Source: DASXAI01 sp963728985 (GTDB lineage Bacteria; Actinomycetota; Acidimicrobiia; Acidimicrobiales; Ilumatobacteraceae). From it: a DNA stretch of 64,000 bases. Shown here piece by piece: positions 55,140 through 63,802 of the stretch. The stretch is from positions 62,001 through 126,000 of the forward strand of contig CAVSME010000009.1 in the NCBI GenBank assembly GCA_963728985.1, given 5' to 3'. The notes below the pieces were generated by a model, which did not search any database, was not told where the DNA came from, and saw nothing but the letters and a program-made list of their open reading frames with translations. The position numbers and the translations under genes are program-made. Position 1 is the first letter of the stretch. Every line of letters begins with the position of its first letter.

Positions 55140-56948
55140 CTACTGCGACGTGGCCAGCAGGTCGACCACCACGTCGGCGGCCGCCGACGTCATGACGCAC
55201 AGGCGATGCTGCCCGTCGAGGCCCACGTTGGCGGTGTTGGCCACGGTGTCCCCAGCGACGTAGTTCAGCGTCGACGTCCCGGCCGGCACGTCGCACGGTC
55301 GCACGGCGGCGAAGCCGGCCTTGTCCGGGTTCACGACCGTCACGCTCACGGTGGCCGATGCCGCCGTCGACTGCGGGACGATGACCGCCAGCAGGCCGCC
55401 CGCCGCCAGCCTGCTCCCGCCGAGTGCCGAGCGGGTATCGACCAAGCGAGTGGGGGTCTGGACCGAGGTGGCGTCGCCGCCGCCGGGTCCATACCAGCCG
55501 GTCACGTCGAGCACGACGTCAGTGGCGGCGTTGGCGGTCACGCACAGCGTGTCGGCCGAGCTGAGTGCCACCACCGCGGCGTTGGCCACGATCTGCCCCG
55601 CTTGCACGTTCAGACTGGACACCAGCGGATCGACCCCGCACGGTGCCACCCTCACGTAGGCCGCCTGCTTGGGCGCGACCGCGGTGATGTTCAGCGCGAC
55701 TGCCGTGGCCTGACCCGGCACCCCGGCCGCCGCCACGCCGACGGTGAGCGGGGTGCCCGGCACCAGCGCTCCGCGCGCCGCCACGGTGCCGGACCCATCA
55801 CGAGTGTCGAGGAGCCGGGTCGGAGCGATGGCGCGGAAGCCGTCGCGCGCAGTGGTGCGGGAGAAGGCATAGAGGTCGACGACGACGTCGGTGGTCGACA
55901 TCGAGTACACGCAGAAATCACCGTCGCCGTCGAGCGGGACGGTCGTCAGCGCCGACGCCGCCGTGCGAGCGCGGTAGTTCACGTTCGATGCCAGCGGCAC
56001 GGCCTCGTCGCAGGGATACGCGGTGAGGTAGCCGGCAGCACATGGATCAGCCGCCGTCAGATTGACGACCGCCGACGTCGCCCCGTTGGCGGCGAGCGGT
56101 ACCCGCAACGCCCGGCCGGCGCCCACGGGATCGGTGAACGAGTCACCGTCGTCGGCGCGGGTGTCGAGGACGCGGTCAGGCGGCGTGGCCGGCGCCAGCT
56201 TGGCCTCGGGCGCCTTCACCGCGGGCACCACGGCGGGCGCGCTCACCGGGTCACCGGCGAGGGTGCCGGTGCATCGGGGGGGCGGCAGCGCTTCGAGCTG
56301 GGCCACGATGAAGCGGGCGAGCTCGTCGGCCCCGGGCGGGAAGCGCAGGTGGATGCCGTCGGGCTGGAACCACTCGGGATGGCCGGCCGAGTACTCCGCC
56401 CACGGCGCGATGGCGAGCATGGGGTTGGCCGCCGCCTTGGCTGCCAGCACCGCGTTGTGGCGCTGGTAGATGGGAGCGACGTTGGCCGATGACAGCGGCT
56501 GGTGGTACGGCACGGTGGTCGGGTAGTCGAGCCACAGCACGCGCTGCACGCCCTGGAGGGCGGCCTCGGCCAGCACCGCATCCACGCCGGCGGAGATGTC
56601 GATGTCGTCGTAGCCGGCCATCACCACGACGACGTTGCCCAGGCGGCCGGCGTACTGCTGCATCGTCGGCACCACCGACAGTGGGATCACGCCGTGACCG
56701 CGACACGACGGCGCCAGGACCCGCCGGCAACTGGCGGCGTCGTAGGTCAGCGGGTACGAGGCGGCCACGATGGACCGGGCGTCATTGCCGCCGTAGGCCA
56801 TCCCCAGCATGGTGGAGTCACCCACCAGGAACACGGGCGTGCCATGGGCCATGGCCGCCGCCGGGGGCGGGGCCAGACCGCCCGCCAGGCCCGCCGCCAC
56901 GAGCAAGCACGAGAACAAGACCACCGCCGTTCGCCGCATCGCAGTCAT
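55140..56948 (-). CDS. Secreted SGNH-type hydrolase with C-terminal repeats
   Basis: A 602-residue exported protein. A signal peptide (about 1-33) is followed by an SGNH domain with FLVGDSTMLG and the Asp-x2-His block DGIHLRFPPG. The remaining part holds three divergent copies of the repeat seen in the 1040-residue protein: PDRVLDTR, PTRLLDTR and PTRLVDTR each begin one, and YLTAYPCDEAVPLASNVNY is shared. ATG 56948 was chosen; 56939 and GTG 56981 are alternatives. The substrate is unknown, possibly a cell-envelope ester. Confidence 0.8.
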   Translation of the reverse strand: MTAMRRTAVVLFSCLLVAAGLAGGLAPPPAAAMAHGTPVFLVGDSTMLGMAYGGNDARSIVAASYPLTYDAASCRRVLAPSCRGHGVIPLSVVPTMQQYAGRLGNVVVVMAGYDDIDISAGVDAVLAEAALQGVQRVLWLDYPTTVPYHQPLSSANVAPIYQRHNAVLAAKAAANPMLAIAPWAEYSAGHPEWFQPDGIHLRFPPGADELARFIVAQLEALPPPRCTGTLAGDPVSAPAVVPAVKAPEAKLAPATPPDRVLDTRADDGDSFTDPVGAGRALRVPLAANGATSAVVNLTAADPCAAGYLTAYPCDEAVPLASNVNYRARTAASALTTVPLDGDGDFCVYSMSTTDVVVDLYAFSRTTARDGFRAIAPTRLLDTRDGSGTVAARGALVPGTPLTVGVAAAGVPGQATAVALNITAVAPKQAAYVRVAPCGVDPLVSSLNVQAGQIVANAAVVALSSADTLCVTANAATDVVLDVTGWYGPGGGDATSVQTPTRLVDTRSALGGSRLAAGGLLAVIVPQSTAASATVSVTVVNPDKAGFAAVRPCDVPAGTSTLNYVAGDTVANTANVGLDGQHRLCVMTSAAADVVVDLLATSQ

Positions 56949-57107
56949 GGTGCCACGGTCCGTGAGAGCGTGCTCGGGCACGGACCGACCCCTTTCCCTC
57001 GCCTGGTTGTCCCGCCGCCTCTACCCACAACGGGTGATGCCATGCCCACGGAACGCCAGGTTCAGCCGTGATTGGGCCGATCGTCACGAGACTGAGAGGA
57101 TGAACCG

Positions 57108-58283
57108 GTGACGCTTGCGCCCATCGCCGACGCCATCGCCGCCATCGCGCGGGGTGAGATCGTGGTCGTCGTCGACGACGAGGACCGGGAGAACGAGGGC
57201 GATCTCATCATGGCGTCCGAGTTCGCCACGCCCGAGGCCATCGCCTTCTTCCTGCACCACACCTCCGGGGTGATCTGCGTGTCCATCACCCCCGAGCGGG
57301 CCGCCGAACTCGACCTCGGACCGATGGTGCAGCGCAACACCGAGACCCAGCGCACGGCCTTCCTCGTGTCGGTCGACCGGCGCGGCGTCACCACGACGGG
57401 CATCTCGGCGTCGGATCGCGCCGCCACGATCCGTGGTCTCATCGACCCGGCGACGCGCCCCGACGACCTCCTGCGACCGGGTCACATCTTCCCGCTGCAG
57501 GCCCGCGAGGGCGGGGTGCTGAAGCGCGCCGGCCACACCGAAGCGGCCCTCGACCTCGCCCGGCTGGCCGGGTGCCGCCCGTCGGGCGTGCTGTGCGAGG
57601 TGGTGGACGAGACGAAGCAGGGCATGGCCCGGCGCCCCGACCTCGAGACCTTCGCCGCCCGGCACGGCTTGCTGATGATGTCGATCGCCGACCTCATCCG
57701 CTACCGCCGCCGCACCGAGCAGCTCATCGATCGCATCGACGAGACCATGCTCCCTACCGAGTGGGGCCTGTTCCGGTGCGTGCGGTTCCGCAGCCACCTC
57801 GACGGCACCGAGCACCTGGCCTTCGTGCGCGGCGACGTCGCCGGTGTCGACGGCGTCCTCGTGCGCGTCCACAGCGAGTGCGTGGCCGGCGATGTGTTCG
57901 GCTCGCACCGCTGCGACTGCGGGCCACAGCTGCGGGCCGCCCTGCGCCGCATCGCCCATGAGGACCGGGGCGTGATCGTGTACCTGCGCGGCCAGGAAGG
58001 TCGCAACATCGACGCCGGCAGCGACCCGCCGGCGGCCGAGGCGACGACCGACAACCGCGAGTACGGCATCGGCGCGCAGATGCTCGTTGATCTCGGTGTG
58101 ACGTCGATGCGGCTGATGACCAACAACACCGCGAAGTACGGCGGGCTGGCCGGCTACGGGCTGTCCATCGTGGAACGGGTACCCATCGAGATCCCGCCCA
58201 ACCCCTACAACGAGCTGTACCAGCGGGCGAAGCGGGATCAGCTCGGCCACCTGCTCGAGGTCGATCCGTGGCCGACGACGTGA
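57108..58283 (+). CDS. ribBA: Bifunctional DHBP synthase / GTP cyclohydrolase II
   Basis: A 391-residue riboflavin-pathway protein. The N-terminal half makes dihydroxybutanone phosphate; DDEDRENEGDLIMASEF is the catalytic loop. The C-terminal half shows the GTP cyclohydrolase II zinc site SECVAGDVFGSHRCDCGPQL and the Asp/Arg pair in TDNREYGIGAQ. Between QEGR and YGIGAQ it has only 19 residues instead of about 35, so the usual GIGL/AYALQ/DTVEAN stretch is missing and this half may be impaired. GTG start. Followed by ribH with overlap. No FMN riboswitch is visible upstream. Confidence 0.92.
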   Translation: MTLAPIADAIAAIARGEIVVVVDDEDRENEGDLIMASEFATPEAIAFFLHHTSGVICVSITPERAAELDLGPMVQRNTETQRTAFLVSVDRRGVTTTGISASDRAATIRGLIDPATRPDDLLRPGHIFPLQAREGGVLKRAGHTEAALDLARLAGCRPSGVLCEVVDETKQGMARRPDLETFAARHGLLMMSIADLIRYRRRTEQLIDRIDETMLPTEWGLFRCVRFRSHLDGTEHLAFVRGDVAGVDGVLVRVHSECVAGDVFGSHRCDCGPQLRAALRRIAHEDRGVIVYLRGQEGRNIDAGSDPPAAEATTDNREYGIGAQMLVDLGVTSMRLMTNNTAKYGGLAGYGLSIVERVPIEIPPNPYNELYQRAKRDQLGHLLEVDPWPTT

Positions 58284-58761
58284 AGGCCGAGGGCCGGGTC
58301 GAACCGGTCCTCGACGGCCACGGTCTGCGCATCGGCATCGCCGCCAGTCGCTTCAACGATCACATCACGCTCCGCTTGCTGGAGGGCGCGGCGGCGGGCT
58401 GGCCGGCGCCGGCGTCGCCAGCGGTGACATCACCGAGGTCTGGGTTCCCGGTGCCTTCGAGCTGCCCGTCGCCGCCAACGGGCTGATCCGCGGCGGCCGG
58501 ATCGACGCCGTCGTGTGCGTCGGGTGCGTCATCCGCGGCGAGACGTTCCACTTCGAGCTCGTGGCCGGCCAGTGCGCGTCGGGCATCCAGCTCGTGAGCG
58601 TCACCACCGGGTTCGCCGTCCTGTTCGGCGTGATCACGGTGGACACCCTCGAGCAGGCACTGGCCCGCAGCGAACCAGCGGGGGGCCACAACGTGGGCGA
58701 GGAGGCCGCCCTCGGCGCGGTGGAGATGGCTCGTCTCCTCCAAGGCCTCCGTCCGGCGTGA
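58268..58761 (+). pseudogene. ribH: 6,7-dimethyl-8-ribityllumazine synthase, broken by a one-base deletion
   Basis: Lumazine synthase condenses the products of the RibBA branches. The first frame reads LRIGIAASRFNDHITLRLLE then fails after GAAAG near 58399. The other frame continues AGVASGDITEVWVPGAFELP, CVGCVIRGETFHFELVAGQ and the C-terminal HNVGEEAALGAVEMARLL. Adding one C (GGCTGG to GGCCTGG) restores a 164-residue protein of normal size; 494 nt is one short of a multiple of three. The gene is usually indispensable, so a sequencing indel is the likelier explanation. The start overlaps ribBA by 16 bp. Confidence 0.88.
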
Positions 58762-58834
58762 CGGTCGCACTCGCCGACGTGCATGAGACCAGCCGGATTC
58801 TGACGGTCCCGGCCGCGGTCGCTACGGTGCGCGC

Positions 58835-60397
58835 ATGAGCGACCGGTGGCAGATGTACACGACGGCGACGCCCACGGTGGGTTCGGGCTGGAACCTGGAC
58901 ACGCTCACGCCGCCCAGCCGCCTCGGCGGCAGCAACGGCATGACGTTCGGGCCCGACGGCCGCCTCTACGTCACCCAGGTGTTCGCGTCGCAGGTGACGG
59001 CGATCGACATCGACACCGGCGCCCACGACGTGTTCTCGCCGCTCGGTGGCGGCATCGTGGGGCCCGACGACGCCATCTTCGGCGCCGACGGCACGTTCTA
59101 CGCCACCGAACCGCTCATCGGGCGGGTGACGGCCCGCAACCCCGACGGTTCGTACCGCGTGCTGTACGACGACCTGCCCGCCGCCAACGGCATCACCATG
59201 GACCACGCCGGCCAGCGCCTGTTCGTGGACGAGTTCCGCCCCGGTGGACGCCTGATGGAGGTCGACCCCTCCGGTCAGGGCGAGCCCACGTTCTTCATGG
59301 AGGATCTGAACGGCCCCAACGCGCCGGCGATGGGTCCCGACGGGCGCCTGTACTTCCCCCAGGTGTTCGCCAACGAGATCTGGGTGTACGACATCGACGC
59401 CGGCCGCGGTCAGCTCATGTTCGACGACGTGAGCGTGCCGACGGCGGTGAAGTTCGACTCCCGCGGCCGCCTCGTCACGTCCGAGTCGGGCGCCGGCTGC
59501 ATCACCGCCATCGACCTCGAGACCGGCGTGCGGGAGATCCTGGCCGAGGTCCCCAAGGGCATCGACAACGTGTCCGTGGGGCCCGACGACCGCATCTTCG
59601 TGTCCCACTACGTGAGCGGCCGCGTCGCCGAGGAGACCGGCAACCGGCACCGCATCCTGTCCGAGCCGGGTCTGCTCGGGCCTCACGGCCTGGCGCTGAC
59701 AGCGGACGGTCGCCTGCTCATCGCCGACGGGCTCAGCGTGGCCACCCTCGCGAGCGACGGTGAGATCGAGCGGCTCCTGACGCTGCTCATCGAGCTGCAC
59801 ACGCTCGCCCTCGGCGTGTGCCCCCTCGGCGAGGACCTCGCCGTCCTCGCCGTCACCGGTGAGGTCCTGCTCTACCGTCAAGGGAGCACCGAGCCGAGCG
59901 TGCTCGTCGAGGGCCTCGTCGCTCCCACCGCCATCTGCGCGGACGGACCCAACGGCATCCTCGTGACCGAGCGGGGCAGCGGTCAGATCACGCGCGTCGA
60001 CCGCGATGGCCACCGCGAGGCGGCCGTGACGGGCCTCGACGGTCCGGCCGCGATCGCGCGCGATGCCGCCGGCACCATGTTCGTGAGTCAGGGGTCCACG
60101 GTCGTCATCCTGGATGCCGACGGTGCTCACCGGGCGACGATCGACGGCTTCACCGATGCCCAGGGAATCGCCGCTTCCGAGGGCACGCTGCTGGTCGCGG
60201 ACGCCGGCGCCCATCAGCTCGTCGTGATCGACATCGAGAGCGGCCGGCGCGACGTGGCCGTCGCCGACGCGCCGATCGGGCAGCCCGCCGCCGGTCTCGT
60301 GCCCGCCGCGTTCTGCTCCGTGTGCAGCGATGGCAGCGGCGGCTTCTACGTCGGCGCCAACGGCGACGGCAGCATCCGCCGCCTGCGCCGCCGTTAG
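58835..60397 (+). CDS. SMP-30/NHL-type beta-propeller protein
   Basis: A 520-residue cytoplasmic protein of repeated four-stranded blades. Each has a motif such as GMTFGPDGRLYVTQVFASQV, APAMGPDGRLYFPQVFANEI or GLALTADGRLLIADG. It has twice the blades of a normal SMP-30 lactonase, so it may be two propellers in tandem. The function is not evident; related proteins are lactonases or strictosidine-synthase-like. It ends overlapping the stop of the convergent monooxygenase by 4 bp. Confidence 0.75.
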   Translation: MSDRWQMYTTATPTVGSGWNLDTLTPPSRLGGSNGMTFGPDGRLYVTQVFASQVTAIDIDTGAHDVFSPLGGGIVGPDDAIFGADGTFYATEPLIGRVTARNPDGSYRVLYDDLPAANGITMDHAGQRLFVDEFRPGGRLMEVDPSGQGEPTFFMEDLNGPNAPAMGPDGRLYFPQVFANEIWVYDIDAGRGQLMFDDVSVPTAVKFDSRGRLVTSESGAGCITAIDLETGVREILAEVPKGIDNVSVGPDDRIFVSHYVSGRVAEETGNRHRILSEPGLLGPHGLALTADGRLLIADGLSVATLASDGEIERLLTLLIELHTLALGVCPLGEDLAVLAVTGEVLLYRQGSTEPSVLVEGLVAPTAICADGPNGILVTERGSGQITRVDRDGHREAAVTGLDGPAAIARDAAGTMFVSQGSTVVILDADGAHRATIDGFTDAQGIAASEGTLLVADAGAHQLVVIDIESGRRDVAVADAPIGQPAAGLVPAAFCSVCSDGSGGFYVGANGDGSIRRLRRR

Positions 60398-62307
60398 CGG
60401 CTGACCTTCTCCCGCCGCGGCTCCACGACGAACTCGGCGAGGTCGGCGCGCGCCGTCATGTCGAACAGGTCCACGTTCCGGAACGGGAAGTTGACGACCA
60501 CGCGCCCGCGGGCGTTGCGGTAGTAGGTGGACATGCCCGGGTGCGTCCACACCATGTTCTCGTGGGCCCGGTCGACGCCGGCGTTGTACTCGTCGTGCAC
60601 GTCCTGACGGCACTCGACGGCACCGATGTCGTTGATGACCATGGCCCGGAGCAGGTCGATGATGTAGCGCATCTGCATCTCCACCACGAAGATGAGGCTG
60701 CCGCCGTGGCCGGGCTGCGTGTTGGGCCCGTACAGGGAGAAGAAGTTCGGGAAGCCCGGTATGGCGAGGCCGAGGTAGGCGCGGGCGTCGTCGTCGTCCC
60801 ACACCTCGCGCAACGACCGGCCGTCGCGCCCGCGGGTCTCGAACGCAGTGAGGAAGCGGAGCACGTCGAAGCCAGTGGCCAGCACCAGGACGTCGGCCTC
60901 GTACTCGCTGCCGTTCTCGGTGATGACGCGGTCGGGCCCGATCTCCACGATCGGATCGGCGACCAGCTCCACCTTCTCGTTGCGGAGCATGCGGTACCAC
61001 CCGTTGTCCATCAGCATCCGCTTGCCGAAGGGTGGGTAGGTCGGCACCACGTGCTCGAGCAGATCGGTACGGTCAGCGAGCTCGCTGTGGATGTACTGCG
61101 TGAAGTACTCGCGGTGGGCGTCGTTGATGGCGTTCAGCGACCGATCCGGATGCTCCCAGTTCGGGTCCTTCTGCAGCGCCGGGTGGATGCGGTCGTTGAA
61201 CGTCCAGCCCAGTCGCACGCGGTACCACGACTGGTAGAGCGGCACCTCCCGCATGAGGAGCCGCAGCGGATCGGGCACCTGCCGGCGGAACTGCTCGAAC
61301 GGTGCGGCCCAGTGCGGCGAGCGCTGGAAGATCGTGAGCGACGCCACCGTGTCCTGGATCTCGGGCCCGATCTGCATGGCGCTGGCGCCGTTGCCGATGA
61401 TGGCCACCCGCTTGCCGGTCAGATCGAGATCGCGAGGCCACTGCGCGGTGTGGAAGGACGGCCCTTCGAAGCGGTCGAGGCCTTCGATGGAGGGGAACAC
61501 GAGCGGGTTGAAGATGCCGGTGCCGCTGATCACCGCCGTGGCATGGAGGACCTCGATCGATCCGTCCCGGCGCCGCACGGTGACGGCCCACTGCTGGTCG
61601 CCCTCCTCGTACTCCATCGACACGACCTCGGTCTCGAACTGGACGTCGCCGCGCAGGTCGAAGCGGTCGGCCACGCTCTCGAGGTACGCGTGCAGCTCGT
61701 CGCGCAGCGCGAAGTACATCGACCAGTCGTAGGTGGCGAAGGAGAACGAGTACAGGTGGTTGGGCGTGTCGACGCCCGCGCCCGGGTAGCGGTTGTCGAG
61801 CCAGGTGCCGCCGACGTTGGCGCTCTTCTCGACGACGACGAACGGGATGCCGGCGCGCCGGAGGTTGTAGGCGGCACACAGGCCGGACACGCCGGCGCCG
61901 ACGACGAGCACGCAGAAGCCGTCGGGCACGTCCAGCGGCTGGTCCTCGGTGAACGGGACCAACCCGAGCTGCGCGGCGATCATCGGCCCGTACTCGGGCG
62001 GCACGTGCTCGCCCATGGCGCAGCTCAGCATCTCGACGAGCAGCTCCGACGACGGCTGGGGAATGGCCTCCGGACGCCCGGCCCGCCACGCCAGGATGGC
62101 CTCCAGCGCGGCCTCGCGGATCTCGTGCTGGATGGCCTCGGGCAGACCCCCGGTGTCGTTGTCGCCCATGCCGCGCGCTCGGGTCGGGCGGTAGGGCGCC
62201 TCCATCCAGTGCCGCTCGCCGGTGAGCTGCACCAGCACCATCAACAACGTGGGGATGTTGGCGACGGCGATGGCGTCGGCGAACTGCTGCTCGTCGGTCG
62301 CGCTCAT
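60394..62307 (-). CDS. Flavin monooxygenase, Baeyer-Villiger type
   Basis: A 637-residue FAD/NADPH enzyme that inserts oxygen next to a ketone to give an ester or lactone. The FAD motif VVGAGVSGLCAAYNLRRAG is near residue 135, the BVMO fingerprint is FEGPSFHTAQWP, and the NADPH motif is VAIIGNGASAMQI. A 130-residue N-terminal extension, as in the larger BVMOs, precedes the FAD fold. The ATG at 62307 overlaps the acyl-CoA dehydrogenase stop (ATGA); an ATG at 62313 is the alternative. The pair suggests degradation of a cyclic or steroid-like ketone. Confidence 0.92.
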   Translation of the reverse strand: MSATDEQQFADAIAVANIPTLLMVLVQLTGERHWMEAPYRPTRARGMGDNDTGGLPEAIQHEIREAALEAILAWRAGRPEAIPQPSSELLVEMLSCAMGEHVPPEYGPMIAAQLGLVPFTEDQPLDVPDGFCVLVVGAGVSGLCAAYNLRRAGIPFVVVEKSANVGGTWLDNRYPGAGVDTPNHLYSFSFATYDWSMYFALRDELHAYLESVADRFDLRGDVQFETEVVSMEYEEGDQQWAVTVRRRDGSIEVLHATAVISGTGIFNPLVFPSIEGLDRFEGPSFHTAQWPRDLDLTGKRVAIIGNGASAMQIGPEIQDTVASLTIFQRSPHWAAPFEQFRRQVPDPLRLLMREVPLYQSWYRVRLGWTFNDRIHPALQKDPNWEHPDRSLNAINDAHREYFTQYIHSELADRTDLLEHVVPTYPPFGKRMLMDNGWYRMLRNEKVELVADPIVEIGPDRVITENGSEYEADVLVLATGFDVLRFLTAFETRGRDGRSLREVWDDDDARAYLGLAIPGFPNFFSLYGPNTQPGHGGSLIFVVEMQMRYIIDLLRAMVINDIGAVECRQDVHDEYNAGVDRAHENMVWTHPGMSTYYRNARGRVVVNFPFRNVDLFDMTARADLAEFVVEPRREKVSR

Positions 62308-63602
62308 GACCATGGCGCACGATCCTTGTAATTGCGGAGCAGGTTGCGGGCCACCACCATCTTGTGGACTTCGTCAGGACCGTCGTAGATCCGGCCGTAG
62401 CGGGCCTCGCGGTACATCTTGTCGAGCGGCGTGTCGCTGGTGACCCCCATGGCGCCGTACACCTGCACGGCCCGGTCGATCACGTTGTGGAGCATGGTCG
62501 CCCCGTGGAACTTGATGAGGCTGATCTCCACGCGCGCCTCGGTGCCGGCGTCCATGGCCCGGGCGGCATCCAGGGTCATCAGGCGAGCGCCCTGGATCTC
62601 GGCCGCCGACTCGGCGATCATCGTCTGGATGGCGCCCTTCTCGGCCAGTAGGGAGCCGTGGGCGTAGCGCGTGAGCGCCCGGTCGCACATCAGCTCGAAG
62701 GCTCGCTGCGCCTGACCGAGCCAGCGCATGCAGTGGAAGATGCGGCCCGGGCCGAGGCGCTTCTGCGCGATGAGGAAGCCCTCGCCGCGGTTGCCGAGCA
62801 GATTCGTCTTGGGCACCCGCACGTTGTCGTAGACGACCTCGCAGTGCTGGCCGCCGACGTGGCCCATGGTGGGCACGGCCCGCTGGATGAGGTAGCCGGG
62901 CGTGTCGGTGGGGACGATGATCGAGCTGAACTGCATGTGCTTCTCGGCGTCGGGCTCGGACTTGGCGAAGCACGTCGTGAACGCGGCGCGAGACGCACCC
63001 GACGTGAACCACTTGTGCCCGTTGATGACCCACTCGTCGCCGTCGAGGTAGGCGCTGGTCTGCATCTGGGTGGGGTCACTGCCCGCCACCTCCGGCTCGG
63101 TCAACCCCACCGACGGGTACACGTCGCCCGCCACCAGCGGGGTGAGGAAGCGCTCGCGCTGATCGGCGCTGGCGTAGAGGTGCAGCATGATCGAGTCCTG
63201 CATGCTGGCCGAGCCCACCGCCACCTGCCCGTACTCCGACCGGCCGATGATCTCGTTCAGGTAGACGAAGTCCATGAAGGGCAGGCCGCCGCCGCCGATC
63301 TCGGTCGGGTGGCCGAGGGCCCACAGCCCCCGCTCCTTGGCCTCGGCCTTGAGGTCGGCCATGAGCCCGGTCGAGCGGCGGCTGTGGAGGTCGCCGAGAC
63401 CGCGCAGGCCGAGCGCCGTGTTGTCACCGCGCTCCTCGGCCAGCTCGTAGAGCTCCATCGGCAAGCCGGTGTCCGGGTGGAACCCGTGCTCGGCCTGCTT
63501 CTCCAGCTCCGGCTCCGCCTTGAACACGACGTTGTCGATGAAGTCCTTCATGCGGGCCCGGAGCTCCCGGACCTCGTCGCTCATTCCGATCGCCTGCGCC
63601 AT
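62304..63602 (-). CDS. Acyl-CoA dehydrogenase
   Basis: A 432-residue FAD enzyme that makes a 2,3-double bond in acyl-CoA. SVGLTEPEVAGSDPTQMQT is the flavin-binding core, followed by VINGHKWFTSGA, VPKTNLLGNRGEGF and the C-terminal VYGAMGVTSDTPLDKMYR with RYGRIYDGPDEVHK. The DGPDEVH ending is of the ACAD10/11 type, which act on long or branched substrates. It is co-translated with the Baeyer-Villiger enzyme. It starts at ATG 63602; the next ATG in frame is 63584. Confidence 0.93.
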   Translation of the reverse strand: MAQAIGMSDEVRELRARMKDFIDNVVFKAEPELEKQAEHGFHPDTGLPMELYELAEERGDNTALGLRGLGDLHSRRSTGLMADLKAEAKERGLWALGHPTEIGGGGLPFMDFVYLNEIIGRSEYGQVAVGSASMQDSIMLHLYASADQRERFLTPLVAGDVYPSVGLTEPEVAGSDPTQMQTSAYLDGDEWVINGHKWFTSGASRAAFTTCFAKSEPDAEKHMQFSSIIVPTDTPGYLIQRAVPTMGHVGGQHCEVVYDNVRVPKTNLLGNRGEGFLIAQKRLGPGRIFHCMRWLGQAQRAFELMCDRALTRYAHGSLLAEKGAIQTMIAESAAEIQGARLMTLDAARAMDAGTEARVEISLIKFHGATMLHNVIDRAVQVYGAMGVTSDTPLDKMYREARYGRIYDGPDEVHKMVVARNLLRNYKDRAPWS

Positions 63603-63802
63603 CGTGGGCCCCCAAGGTTCGACTGCTGTCGACGTTATTCGGTCATGCCGTTGCGGTTCGAAGTCGCTACGTGGGCCAGGATGTACGCGTGTCCGACATC
63701 GGGGGCGATCCCGCATGCTGGCTCCATCTGATCTGTGAGGACTGCGGGTCGGTGGTGGCACCCGACGCGCCACACGCCTGCCCCGCCCGAAGGGAGACAT
63801 CG

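Noticed and set aside
56982..57107. FMN riboswitch upstream of ribBA
   Set aside because: The conserved RFN helices and their loop sequences are not present in the gap.
58634..61000. A 788-codon minus-strand frame across the beta-propeller and monooxygenase genes
   Set aside because: It overlaps two recognisable proteins in other frames and shows no family motif.
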